Part shown: positions 48,619-62,993 of the stretch, one piece after another
How the letters are laid out: each line of letters starts with the position of its first letter
Position numbering within the stretch: position 1 is the stretch's first letter
Origin: Cytauxzoon felis
Taxonomy: Eukaryota; Apicomplexa; Aconoidasida; Piroplasmida; Theileriidae
NCBI GenBank assembly: GCA_020283715.1
Contig: JAIQCW010000093.1
Coordinates: 1 to 64,000 of the forward strand
Length of the DNA: 64,000 bases
Direction of reading: 5' to 3'
Made by a program: the position numbers and the translations under genes
Notes under the pieces: model-generated
The model's database searches: none
Seen by the model: only the letters and a program-made list of their open reading frames with translations
What the model was told of the DNA's origin: nothing

Positions 48619-51600
48619 CTATTCAAACCTTCCCTTTACCTTCGAATAATTATAGCATATCTTGGTCATTTGTTCTACCAGCTTTACTTTATATTTTACA
48701 GTTTGTTTTATCCGATATGTTACTGTGCATTTATAACTCCCTGTGCGGAAGTGTTTGTGCAATTGGTTGGAACGTTCGTGATATGTGGGACTTCTATGAT
48801 TTTCTGCATTGTCCTGTTTGGAATGGATTCCATTTATGAACTTCCCAAGTATTTTTGGATTGGTATCCTTTCTACATAAATTTGTGCTTTTATCTTTTAA
48901 TAATTTACTTTTAACAGGTCCTGATGTACCTTTATCAAAGCTGTTTAATTCAGATTCTGTGAATTCAGGTTCAACTTTGTGCTTTTCTATGGTTGGAATC
49001 TTTTCTACTGGAACAGTATGTGTATCTGTTGTTGGATGTGTTCTACGATTGTTCGTGTCTTTCACAACCACATCGTTGATAGCTATGTCCGATGGCGTGT
49101 TGCATTCATTGATGGAATTTATTTTACTACTTATCATTAGTTGAATGATATCATGAATGGAATCTCCGGCTGTAATGTTGTAAATTAAAGTTATGATTTG
49201 AGAACGTGTATGTAGCACGGATGGCCGAGCGGTCAAAGGCGCCAGACTCAAGTTCTGGTGGGCGAGAGTCCTCGTGGGTTCGAATCCCACTTCGTGCAAT
49301 TTATAATCATAATTTCATCATTAATATTTAATTCTTAATTTTATTTGTTTATAATTATTGTTTTAAATATCGATGATTTAATATTTTTAATGTCCGTCTA
49401 TGTTATTGTTAAATGTGTGACTTACCCACTGGCATTGATTCCGATATCTGTTCCCTTATTTTTATGAGTTCATCTATCTGTGAACAATTCGCAATCATAC
49501 ATAAAATATTCTCTGTGTTTAAATTCTCCCTAATTTTGTTTCTTCTTGTTCTGTCACAATCTTCATCATTCTTATATTCCGTCTCATTTGTGCTGATATC
49601 TCCTTTAACATCATGGCATATAATTGTAGATTCCATATCATTTAATATGTCTGTATGAGTTTGCTCTTCTACATCGTTATTCGTAACTTTTATGTGGCAT
49701 TCAGGTATTAGACCTTCAATTAGTAATTCCTTACTTGGATCGTTTTTGTTTCTCGTATATTGTAATATTTCTCTGGCCATTTCGTACTGTCTTTTAAATT
49801 TCGTTGAATCTTCACGGAGAATATTAAGGTGTATGTGACTGCTCCTCTTTCTAGCTTCACCCTTATGCATTAGGACGACCTAGTGATAGTTATAATAATA
49901 ATTTTGTCTGATTATACCTGGTATAATGGCTCTATATCGATGTTTAACGTCATTAAAGAAAATGTTACGTGTTCTATAAATATTGGTTCTAGTTCATCGA
50001 ACGTGTTGCAACAATCCTCAAGAACATTGAGGTAAAATAGTTTGTAACTATTAGAATAAGCTAATTCATTCACATCTATACTCTCATCGTCTCTATTTGA
50101 CATAGTTTTTTGTGATATTGATAATTTAGTCCGTTTTGAATAACGTAATAATGAATTTTTTCCAAATAACATGTCATCATATAACTTATCCGTAGAATTA
50201 TATAATAATGTATCGTACATTATCATCAATAATTCGGTACATTTTGGTCTGTATTTGTTCATTTCTGTCCTTGCTACGAATTCTAAACAATCATAAATGT
50301 GATTACTTAAAGGCTTGTCATATATTCCTAAGATTCTATTATGCAACAAGATGGCATCATCATATTCAAGATTGTTAAGATCATCCAGTAGCCTAACATT
50401 GTTATGAGCAATAGCATATGCGCATCCAATTTCTATCATCATCTTATGATCAAGCAAGTGTAGTTTGCTGATGATCTTGTCTATAAACCTATTGAAATAT
50501 GGTATCGTGTCAAATGGCATTTTCATGATGGTGTTGAATATAATCATAGGATCATTTTGAATCTGCAATTTATCAAAAACTCTAACAATCCTATTAAGTA
50601 TTCTTGTTGTTATATCATAATTGACCATAAAATCAAATTGCATTTCAGTAAATCCAAACAACAAATAAATAGAAGTATACAAGTCCATATCATTAATGTA
50701 ATCGTTTATAACTACAATAATCTTTGATATCAAGCTAGATAGAAATATCCTGGATTCCGGTTTGATAGTATTCAAAATAATTACGATGTCATCTAGTGTC
50801 AATGTTTCAAGAACAGTTATATTATTCAAACTGGTGTTGAGCATCTTTTTAAGTATTTCTTCTGATACAAGATCCATTTTACTGCAAAAAAACAGTGCAT
50901 AAACCAAGTATTGAGTATTTTCATAATGGTATTCAATGAATTCGTTAATCAAAATCTTACATACATTTTGGAACTCAATATAAATATTCATATGATAGAA
51001 TGACCATAATAGTGACAGAATTACAGTTGAATCTATGATATGTAACCCCTTTTTTGCAATCTCTAGTAATTTGTCTCTCCTTTTTGCCTGTGATTTTAAA
51101 ATATCAGAATCTTTAACTTCAGAAGTGATATTGTCTATCAATAATGGAGGTGCACATTCGTATGCCCATAATCCACCCTTGTTTAGATTCGCTGGTATAA
51201 ATCCCTTGAATGAATTAAGTGATATTCTCGATGTATCAGTATGACTTTCGGAATGTTTCCTAAGTCCAGAAACTAGGCCAATAGCCAATGAAATCCCATC
51301 ATTTTTGTTCTTTGAATTTGAAGATTTAATAGAGAAGCCATAAGATAACGTTTGAAGTAAGATGTCATTTTTTGACCATTTTACAACTAGCATATAGTAT
51401 TGAGTCCTGTTTTTATTATCTCTTGACAACTGTACAGGTGATTTACCAGTATTCGGTACCGAGCGAAATACACAGGACGAAAATATATCATTCAAATATC
51501 CCACCAAAACTTGGCCCTTGTTTAATTTATGAAAGCTATAATAATAAAACTTACAGTTAGAAATGTCGGAAGTTTACGTGTTTTATCTGTATTAGAAATA

Positions 51601-51656
51601 TTTGATGATAATTCTTTATTATTACCAGACGGTAACTGCATTTCCTTATCTTTCAT
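48619..51656 (-). CDS. Helical-repeat (HPR/FASTK-like) protein with a tRNA gene inside its last intron, 901 aa
   Basis: Four exons: 51656-51555, 51516-49918, 49879-49426, 49169-48619. Exons 2-3 join by a 38-nt intron at LEPLYQ/VVLMHKG. The last intron (49425-49170, 256 nt, GTAAGT..ACAG) contains tRNA-Leu on the opposite strand. The body has 35-37-residue helical units (VILSLLWSFYHMNIYIEFQ, NTQYLVYALFFCSKMDLVS, QYLVYALFF), as in apicomplexan HPR proteins that bind mitochondrial RNA; the C-terminal 330 residues are polar and probably disordered. No RAP domain is seen. Splitting this into two genes cannot be excluded, but splice phases agree across all joins. Confidence 0.6.
49215..49297 (+). 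tRNA. trnL: tRNA-Leu, anticodon CAA
   Basis: An 83-base cloverleaf: acceptor stem GCACGGA pairs with TTCGTGC; D-arm around GGCCGAGCGGTCAAAGGC; anticodon stem CCAGA/TCTGG with loop CTCAAGT giving anticodon CAA; long variable arm (GGGCGAGAGTCCTC), typical of a type II tRNA; and T-arm GTGGG TTCGAAT CCCAC. The A and B box promoter elements are internal. It reads codon TTG. It lies inside an intron of the HPR-like gene, on the opposite strand. Confidence 0.95.
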
Positions 51657-52700
51657 AGTTCATCGTATGTAACATATCACTTTACAAAATTTGTTGTCAC
51701 GTATCTCACGTAATTTTTAATTATGATATTATAATGTAGTCAAACTGGCAACTAATTTCTCATAAATCTAACAGAAAGTGCGAAATAGGCGTACTCCTCT
51801 AATTGATACAAGACATAAACTGACTACATGAGATTGTCTGTATATACATTTTGAAATTAAATACATTATGATAAATAAGATGAATTAAACAAAACTTAGT
51901 TAGATCTCGCCTATCTACTGTATAATCGTAATTTAGCAGTGATAGACACAAAATTCGGCAAGAAAAAGGATCGAATGGGTTTTGCTGACGTCTCTGAATT
52001 ATAGATTAATTTATAGAGGATGACAGAGTGTATTATGTTGAACGAGGCTAAAAAAGGTATGATGAAGTATAATTAGACCTCTATAAGTTGTACGCGTATA
52101 ACAGAGATAAAAATTGCGGGTCTATTAAACATTGATGCAATTATAATGACTAATTCCATTGAATATAAGTTAAATAAATATGTAGTCACCTAATAACCAA
52201 CTCGGAATCGAATGAACTAACGTGATAAAGTTACTAATGTGGAACCGATTAGCACCAAATTAGCAGTAACAATATGTCTTCCCACTGAAATGGAATAGAA
52301 AATAAATACAATGTTTGTTCTCCTCCAGTTTAATGTAATAATCAGTGGGAGCACAATATATATATATATAGATTCCTAAATAATAAAAAGTCTATTCGAT
52401 GGTTTATAATTTAAACTTTAAGGAAATGAAAAAATATATTTTAGATTCTTGTTTTTTTTATTATGCTCTGAATTGATTAAATAATACATGTGTTTCTTAT
52501 TTTAACTGTTTTCGGTGACTCTCAGTTGTGTTCCGTTGACTAAGTGGCGTACTATTTGATAGAGATGTATATTGACTGTTTAAGTGTTATAGAACAAGAA
52601 TATATAGTATTATCCTTGTTGATGCATTCTATATCTAGTATTTATAGCAATAACGGTGAATCGAAACTTATATGGGAGTATATTGCTGTTAACTCTATAA
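51657..52700. other. Intergenic region between divergent gene starts
   Basis: A 1-kb AT-rich gap, the longest in the window, between the HPR-like gene (minus) and eIF2B-gamma (plus). It holds a short TA-rich run near 52352-52370. I see no gene or structural RNA. Confidence 0.6.
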
Positions 52701-54281
52701 ATGGATGAAAAAAAGTCGTTTTGTGATTCCAACGTACATGATGTACCTGTAATAGTGCTTTCCGGTGGTCTATCTAACAATTTTAGGGCGTTATGTAAGA
52801 CGATACCTAAGGCCTTGTTAAAAGTTGGAGACAAGACTTTGATTTACAACACATTGCATAATTTGTATGTATCCGGATTCCGAGGTTAGATCAAATATTT
52901 ATGTTTAACACTAACTTTAGATATAAGAATTATCACAAATAAGGAATCTGTTGACGCCATAGAAGAACATATTAAATTGGAATTTACCGCTGTGCTTTCT
53001 ATGATATCTAATGTGTCTTTAGATAGGTCACCTAATATTACTGTTTATGGTCTTATAAGTGATGATGTACACTTTGGAACTGTAGATGTGATAAGATACA
53101 TCTCCAATCTCGTGGAAGGTGATTTTCTCATTGTTCCTTGCGATATCCATGGAGTATTTGATTTCAAATGCTTATTAATGGAACATTTGAAAAGTAAAAG
53201 GTTATGTACTGTAGCCCTTATGGATGATGATACATTAGCAAACAAGGGTGATAAATCTAGACTACAGATAGATAAGTTAACTCTTGGAGGAAATGACATG
53301 GTATACTGGAATTATAAATATAGAGTGATAACTACATTGGATGATAACAAAAACCAAATCATGGGACTTTCTCACTCCATAACTATTGAAAGCGGTGATG
53401 ATTATAAAATATTTAAATGGCACCTATTGACGCATCCACAATGTAAGATAAGAAAAGATCTTGTTGACCCTCATATATACATTTTCTCTGATAACATTTT
53501 CAAAATTATCAATAGTTCATCGTTTGAAGGCTCAAGTATTAGGGTTTGTTAATATAGTTTTTTTCATTAATTAATAGTTGGATCTGATACCATACATTAT
53601 AACTATGCAAGAAACACCAAGTATAATCTGTAAGTTGTGAAACCTATAAGTACTCAAGATACATTAGCCTTGATCCGCCCAAATGAGGTCACTGATCTTT
53701 GCCACTCAAATTACTGTCTAGATCAAGATTCGAATGATATCACAAGAGTATTTTACTTTCTAGCCAACGGTTCCAACTTCAAATGTCAGAGAATCAATAG
53801 TATAGACTCTTTATTTTATGCAAATATGTTGTGTGTTAGTCGCACTAGGACATGTTCATCTAAAATCGGCGGGAAGGTACATTTATATTAGTAAACACCA
53901 TATGTTCAGGTTAAAACCACGATTATAGGAAAGAATACTAACATAGATACAAATATAAATATAAAAAATTCAAGTATAGGTACACTTATCATACAAATAA
54001 TAAACATAATGTTACAGGATCTAATGTAATTATCGGAGAGCGGGCTAAAATAACAAATAGTGTTATTATGGATGGATGCATATTGAAGAATGATGTAGTG
54101 ATAGACCGATCCATTATCGGAGACTCGGTTACAATCGGAAATAATACAACGGTATGTACGAATTTATAATTTTACTCATATATTACAGCTTAAAAATACT
54201 ATAGTTTTGTCTAACGCGAATATACAGTGTAATACATATGTAGAGAAGGATTTTATACCACCTTTTATTGATACGCAATGA
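52701..54281 (+). CDS. EIF2B3: Translation initiation factor eIF2B subunit gamma, about 420 aa
   Basis: Seven or so exons; the first is 52701-52884 and the second starts at 52921, and the joins around 53543-53660 are uncertain. The N-terminus has the nucleotidyltransferase start PVIVLSGGLSNNF and IPKALLKVGDKTLIYNTL, the middle contains SIR followed by LDLIPYIITMQ (a gamma-subunit landmark), and the C-terminus has hexapeptide repeats of a left-handed beta helix (TTIIGKNTNI, SNVIIGERAKITNSV, SIIGDSVTIGNN). In eIF2B the gamma subunit pairs with epsilon for guanine exchange on eIF2. The epsilon subunit is excluded because it would carry a C-terminal HEAT domain. Confidence 0.8.
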
Positions 54282-54542
54282 AATTAAACGTTTAACCGTT
54301 ACTATGTCTTGAAATTTTCATCAGTGGTAAATATGTGGTAATCCCTTATGTCTCACATATTTATTAACCATCTAGATAAAACTCCTATTTACACATAATT
54401 ATTCAACACATCGCTACCTTTATATATTATATGAAGTGCGTTCATTACTGGTGGGGGTGATTCCGTTGTGTTGTTAATGTTTTTTCTTTACGCTTTAATT
54501 GAGTTCATATATATTAATTTGTAATTATTTATAACATTTGCC

Positions 54543-55760
54543 ATGTACTCCAATTCTTCGTATCGTCAAAATCGTTTAGATCCCTATAATTCTGAAGTGC
54601 CTCGGGACGATGATGTACGTGAAAGTGTTTCAGTAAACAGAGGGCATAGGGATGATGGATATAGATCTCACAGACGTGGTAGATATCGCTCGTATTCGAG
54701 GGATCGTAATCGCAAAGATCATGATAGATATAGGCATAATTCTAGGGACGTAGATAGGTATAGATCACGATCCAGACACCGTTCCAGGAGTAGGAAAAGA
54801 AACAATCCAGAGGATGATGGATTATTATTGAATAGAGATATTTCTGAAAGTCATGCAAGATCTAGGGCTGCTGAAAGGCGTAGAAGAAAGGCCCAGGCAG
54901 AGTGTATTAGAAGAGCTGGAGGATTTCAAAAATTAGCTGATCAAGAGGGACACCAAACTGTTAGACTTTTTTGGGATGGATTTCAGTGGATTGCTAAAAC
55001 TGGTCAGACGACCATATTAGGAGGTGATCCTGCTTTGATGAATTCTACTAGAAAGTTGAGGAGGTTATATTTTGGCAATTTACCAATCCATATGGGATTA
55101 ACTGAGTCAGGTTTTCAGAATTTGGTATGGAATGAAATGAGAAATCGCAATTTTTGTAATGATCCTAATGTATCTCCTGTATTATATGTATGGTTTGCAA
55201 AAGATAAAGGTAATTATGGGTTTGTAGAGTTTGCTACAGTAGAAGAGACCGAACGAGCTTTAACTATGGATGGTATGAATTGTATGGGTGTTCAGGTACG
55301 TGTTTCTAGACCAAATGATTATTCTGCTACGACAATGAAGAATGTAACACAACAACAACCACAGGCGTCGGTGCCAACTGTATCTGATCCAATGTATGCT
55401 TTGAGTGATACGTTTAAAGGAACGTGTTTAAGACTTGTTCAGGTTGTAGTACCTGAATCTATAGAGGATGAACTTGAATATTTAGATGTATTGGATGATG
55501 TTAGGGAGGAATTCGAAAAGCATGGTAAGACCAAAAGTTCTGCAATTATATTTCCTAAACATAAAGAATTATATAAAGATTTTGAAGTTGGTGATATACT
55601 TTTGGAATTTGTTGATAATGAAGCATTATTATCATCAGTACAGAATATGTCAGGTAGAAAGTATGAGAATAGGCCTATAGAAATGAGACCTTTTGATGAA
55701 CATATTTATAATTCAATTGTCAATGATATTATTAAAGATATAGAGCAAATGGATAAATAA
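54543..55760 (+). CDS. U2AF large subunit-like splicing factor, 405 aa
   Basis: Single exon. The N-terminal 95 residues form an RS-rich domain (RYRSYSRDRNRKDHDRYR, SRSRHRSRSRKRN). Next comes an RRM with RNP2 LYFGNLPI and RNP1 NYGFVEF, a Gln-rich linker, then a C-terminal U2AF-homology-type RRM beginning TCLRLVQVVVPESIED with long acidic helix. U2AF65 binds the polypyrimidine tract and 3' splice site. Compared with the usual three RRMs, only one canonical RRM plus the C-terminal one is seen. It may be a related U2AF-like factor rather than the true orthologue. It lacks introns, unlike most genes here. Confidence 0.75.
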   Translation: MYSNSSYRQNRLDPYNSEVPRDDDVRESVSVNRGHRDDGYRSHRRGRYRSYSRDRNRKDHDRYRHNSRDVDRYRSRSRHRSRSRKRNNPEDDGLLLNRDISESHARSRAAERRRRKAQAECIRRAGGFQKLADQEGHQTVRLFWDGFQWIAKTGQTTILGGDPALMNSTRKLRRLYFGNLPIHMGLTESGFQNLVWNEMRNRNFCNDPNVSPVLYVWFAKDKGNYGFVEFATVEETERALTMDGMNCMGVQVRVSRPNDYSATTMKNVTQQQPQASVPTVSDPMYALSDTFKGTCLRLVQVVVPESIEDELEYLDVLDDVREEFEKHGKTKSSAIIFPKHKELYKDFEVGDILLEFVDNEALLSSVQNMSGRKYENRPIEMRPFDEHIYNSIVNDIIKDIEQMDK

Positions 55761-55921
55761 ATCAAAATAGATTATCAATAATTTATATTTTAATTAAACT
55801 GTTTGAAACTGTATTTATATATTTTTATTTATGAGATCGCGTCTATTGGTGTAAAGAGCATTTGACTTGTAATAAGTACATGTAATATAGCCATGTTGAA
55901 ATATTATTAATGATATCAAAA

Positions 55922-56923
55922 CTAATTTAAAATTGGTAGATTTTGTTGATTTTGTCTCTTTAATTCCCTCTTTCTTCTCACTTTTCTAAATTAAATATTA
56001 ACAAATAAAAGGTATAACATACTTTCTATCTATAATTAAACAATCTATGAATATTCTTCTACATGTTATACCTCTTTCTTCCTCCTCTGAATCAACCTGA
56101 ATTATAATATATTTATTGTTAATAATTATATATATACCAAATTTTTATATCGTTGTACATAATATTCGTATGTTGTAATACCTTTCCATGTTAAATATAA
56201 ATGTAATATTAATATTTGCCATAAAAACACCAAATCAATACAATTTACAACAAAGAATGAATATAATAATGTATAAAATGGAACATTAGTTTCATATCCA
56301 TAATATTCATTCCAAAGTGTCAATGGCGTACCATATAATTGATTATTTATTATAATATGTATACATAGTGCTGTAATTGATGTTACAAATAAGCTTGCAA
56401 CTATTATTAGAGAGAGAAATAACTTATAGTTACTTTTACCTATGCAATTATTCACCCATACGCAATGATGATCAAATCCGATGACACATTTATTACAAAT
56501 ATTACAATGCTTACTTGAAGAATCTACAAATTTACATACATCGCAATAACCTTTTTTGTTATTAACAATTGACAATTCTAAATCTACATTATCCGTTCTT
56601 ACTGAAGTTAAAGTTTTTGAGTCACTATACAAAACATTACGAGAACACCCATCTATTGGATCAACAAACGATACAAATATAAATAATAAAAGTACAAATA
56701 TAAATAATAGAGTAATTAATACTGATATAACGCGATTAACATCATTTATTGATGGGAATAATATTGTCCAGCATGATGTAATAGAATATACTCCAATTAC
56801 ACACGCTAATATTTGATAAATATGTATAGGTAATGAAAATCCATTTTTACGATGATATGAAATGTTAGATTTATCATGTATAACATCTCTTACAGTACAA
56901 AATTTAGCTTTATCCTTATCCAT
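55922..56923 (-). CDS. DHHC-type protein S-acyltransferase, 307 aa
   Basis: Three exons: 56923-56138, 56096-56023, 55985-55922. Two N-terminal membrane spans precede a cysteine-rich domain with CDVCKFVDSSSKHCNICNKC and the catalytic FDHHCVWVNNCIG, then NYKLFLSLIIVASLFVT and a fourth span. This is the standard four-span layout. The last two exons add a charged cytosolic tail (EEEERGITCRR, then KVRRKRELKRQN). DHHC enzymes palmitoylate membrane proteins; a possible substrate type nearby is the MGCG TOG protein, though nothing links them beyond the window. Location (Golgi, inner membrane complex or plasma membrane) cannot be told. Confidence 0.9.
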
Positions 56924-57087
56924 CGCTAAATTGATTTAACATCATTAGAAATGGTACTGATGTGCAATAATGTGTAAAAAATATTAAATGTTACTCTCCC
57001 ATAGATTATGAAAACAATATAATTATTATGTTACACTGAACAGCTTGGATTTATAATGCGTATTGTGGTACTGATACGTCCATAAAG

Positions 57088-60036
<2,949 letters not shown>

Positions 60037-60128
60037 TATATATGGTTAATGTTACACATTCACGTGAACCACACATCACTATTACACTATACATAGATGA
60101 AAACATAATGATATTACTGACAAATTTG

Positions 60129-61358
60129 TTATGTTTTAGATTTACCCAACGTGGTACTGAGTGCCAGAACCAAATGTAAAGCGCCGATAAGGAGACCTAC
60201 AGTACCGACTATCCTGGTGAATGTATCTTTATGTGTAATATTACCCAAATTCCCTATAGGATGCAACATAACATCAGGTAAATTGGAAATATGATGAATC
60301 TCATTGCCAAATTCACGTTGTGATCTCACTTTTGGCTCTTGGCTATGGGTGTACAAAATCTCACCAGTTTCACCGCTTACGAATTTTGTGGTGAATCCTT
60401 CTGAACTCAACTCGTGAAGACAGAAACCTGGAACTTCAGAGAAAAATTTTGAATTCGAAGACCTTAAAACTGGGCGTTTACCGTGGCTACCACCAGATCC
60501 ACAAACAATCAATGTTAAACCTTTGTTATCAAGCAACTCCATTACATGATCATGGCCTGATATATAAGCATCTACATTTGCTTCTTTTAAAAGTGGTAAT
60601 AAAAAGTGTGCCAAATGGGAATCGCCCTTTGATGGGCCTGACGATTGAATTGGTTTATCACCCACTACTATAATGTAGTCTAATATTTTAGGTGCGATTT
60701 CCAAAGTTTTTTTAAGTTCATTCCACGCAGCTTCATTTACATCTTTAAAAGGAAATGCATTTGATAATATCCATGTATCTATGAACACAAATCCTACACT
60801 CATGTCTTTATGTCCACTCTTCAACAGAGATATCGCTGTTAAAATTTATACAATAATATTGATATCACAGAATAACTTACAAGCATTCGTGGCAAAATGT
60901 GTAAAATAATGATACCACCAATTTGGTATTATGAGTCTGGGCTTTCCGCTGGGAACGTTCTTACTATCTGTATCGATCCCTTGGCCAGAAAGATAAATTT
61001 GTTGTGACCTATTTACTTGTGAATTGAAATCGCCAAGCCAATCACCAGAACCTAGAACAGTAAACATTGGAATATCCATTACTCCAGATTCATCTTTATA
61101 AACGGATTCAAATTCAGTCTGCCATTTAACGTCAGACAAACTAGATACTCCATATTCAAAATTGGACCCAGGGGATATCAGAAAGGAAACGTGCTCATTA
61201 GAAACATATAGCTTTAATTTTTCGGCCACCATATGCTGATATTTCGTCCCAGTTCCCCAGTTGCCTAGTGATACAAAAGTTAGCTTACAATATACAACAG
61301 ATATAATTGTTGAGAACATCAACAATATACACGTAATATGCTTCAATAAACTCTCCAT
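60129..61358 (-). CDS. GAP50: Glideosome-associated protein 50 (degenerate purple-acid-phosphatase fold), 394 aa
   Basis: Two exons (61358-60881, 60835-60129), 45-nt intron. A signal peptide (LLMFSTIISVVYC) precedes a metallophosphatase-like domain, and a membrane span lies at the C-terminus (IVGTVGLLIGALHLVLAL) followed by a nine-residue tail. The fold motifs are recognisable but changed: GDWG is GNWG, GDNF is GSNF, GNHD is GSGD, while GHDH is kept. GAP50 anchors the myosin motor complex in the inner membrane complex. Loss of metal ligands fits a structural rather than enzymatic role. A related secreted acid phosphatase is the alternative, but the C-terminal anchor and length favour GAP50. 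Confidence 0.85.
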
Positions 61359-61608
61359 TTTTGATATTTTATATTTATTTAATACACATCAAATATACCA
61401 CCAGTAAATCAATCACATTTATATTGAGGTGTGCACCATACATAATCACCATACCAGAATCACCGATACACAATCACAATTTAAAGTGTCTACAGATGAA
61501 TTCAAAAAATATCTGACCATTTTATGTGGGATTTTCATCTATAGTAGAAAAGTTACAGAAACTAAACGATTATAATAAAGTAACATATATAATTAAAGAT
61601 AATACGAA

Positions 61609-62708
61609 TTACCCTTGAATCTCTATTAAGTTTGATAAACACAATGTTACTGACATTATAATTGCTCCAAGGATATAAAATGTCCATAAAATTACAACGG
61701 GAGATTCGTTGTGTCCAGTATTACCCGTGAAGAGCTCAAACGAAAGATAGATAAAAAAACCTACTGCTAATAATGAAAATACCGTAAACAGAGTTCCACT
61801 CTGAGATGGGACTGAGTAGTATCCGATAAGCATACCAATAGGTACACAAAGTGAGAAGGACAATATACAAAGATTTTTTAAAAGCTCAGACTTCAACAAA
61901 TTCGTTACAGTAGAAGTTATTAACAGGCATTCAGCCCATTTGTGGGCCAATATACCAAATGCCATCGCCCATAATGTTGACCCAGATTCACATCCCAATA
62001 ATGATCCTATATTAAGATGTCAAATGATACACGCAAATATACCTTCTAATATTGAGTGACCATAGAATGACAATAATAAAAATGTTGGTCGTGATGTTAG
62101 AATCTGTTTGAACTTTAGATAGATGATTTCATAATTATCCCATATGTTATTTGGACGACCGTCATGGTCACTGGCAGCTATAGTTCTATTTGTACTATCT
62201 TCAACATCCAAATCGTCTTTAATTGCAACTTTTTCAATTAATAGTGACCTATTTAAGTAAATAATAGTGACATAACGAGTATAAATACCCGTTGTTCAAG
62301 GACTTTATGTCGGACTGTTCTGTGGCCTGGTTACCACAATGATGACCTAAATTTTACTGATACATTAAAAAAATATATAATAATACCTGCAAGAAAATCT
62401 ACAGTAACTAATAATAAAATGGGAACAATTACAATAAAGCCCCGTAAATCGATACATTTATACAAGATAAGATCATCATGTTTATATTGAAAGCCTTCAG
62501 GTAATAAGTGCGTTATAGCAAGAGACAATAGAGCTCCTAGAAAATAAGGAATGAATATCAAAAAAATACCACTAGTAGCATTATTTATGTTTTCAATATT
62601 CAGCCATTTTGTACGGTATTTAGCGAACCGATGTGCGATTTTTGGTGTATAACAGAATATTATTGTCTCCAAAAATATTAATAACGATATTACTATCTTA
62701 GTTAACAT
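61609..62708 (-). CDS. ZIP-family divalent metal transporter, about 326 aa
   Basis: Four exons; the first is 62708-62387. The N-terminal segment is hydrophobic (IVISLLIFLETIIFCY). The transport motifs are present: LGALLSLAITHLLPEGF (fourth span, HxxPE) and, in the next conserved span, GILAHKWAECLL (HxxxE, with His and Glu metal ligands). About eight spans are visible overall, with a short hydrophilic loop (about 60 residues, coded near 62100-62260) between the third and fourth spans that has few histidines. ZIP proteins carry zinc, iron or manganese into the cytosol. Membrane location and metal are not predictable here. Confidence 0.8.
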
Positions 62709-62993
62709 CCTTATTAAAGATATCTACATATATTATGTTGGATTATATCTCAACCAAAACGCCGATCTAATTGTATGAGACTATACGCATTACCAACATG
62801 ACATCATTAGCACAATAACGCTATTACATGTAACATTAAACACTTATAATTTCATAGAATCTGAATTTTTCAAATCATTAAACGTTTCTGACGTTGTTTG
62901 TCCCCCACCAAAAAATGTAAACTGATACAGCCATTACATATACACATTGTTCATATTAAGTGTCATATACATTGAAGAATTAATATATTTTAA

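Noticed and set aside
49170..49299. Open frame through the tRNA on the minus strand (starts MHEVGFEPTRT)
   Set aside because: This is the well-known artefact of translating the antisense of a tRNA; the frame joins the real C-terminal exon only because the acceptor lies inside it.
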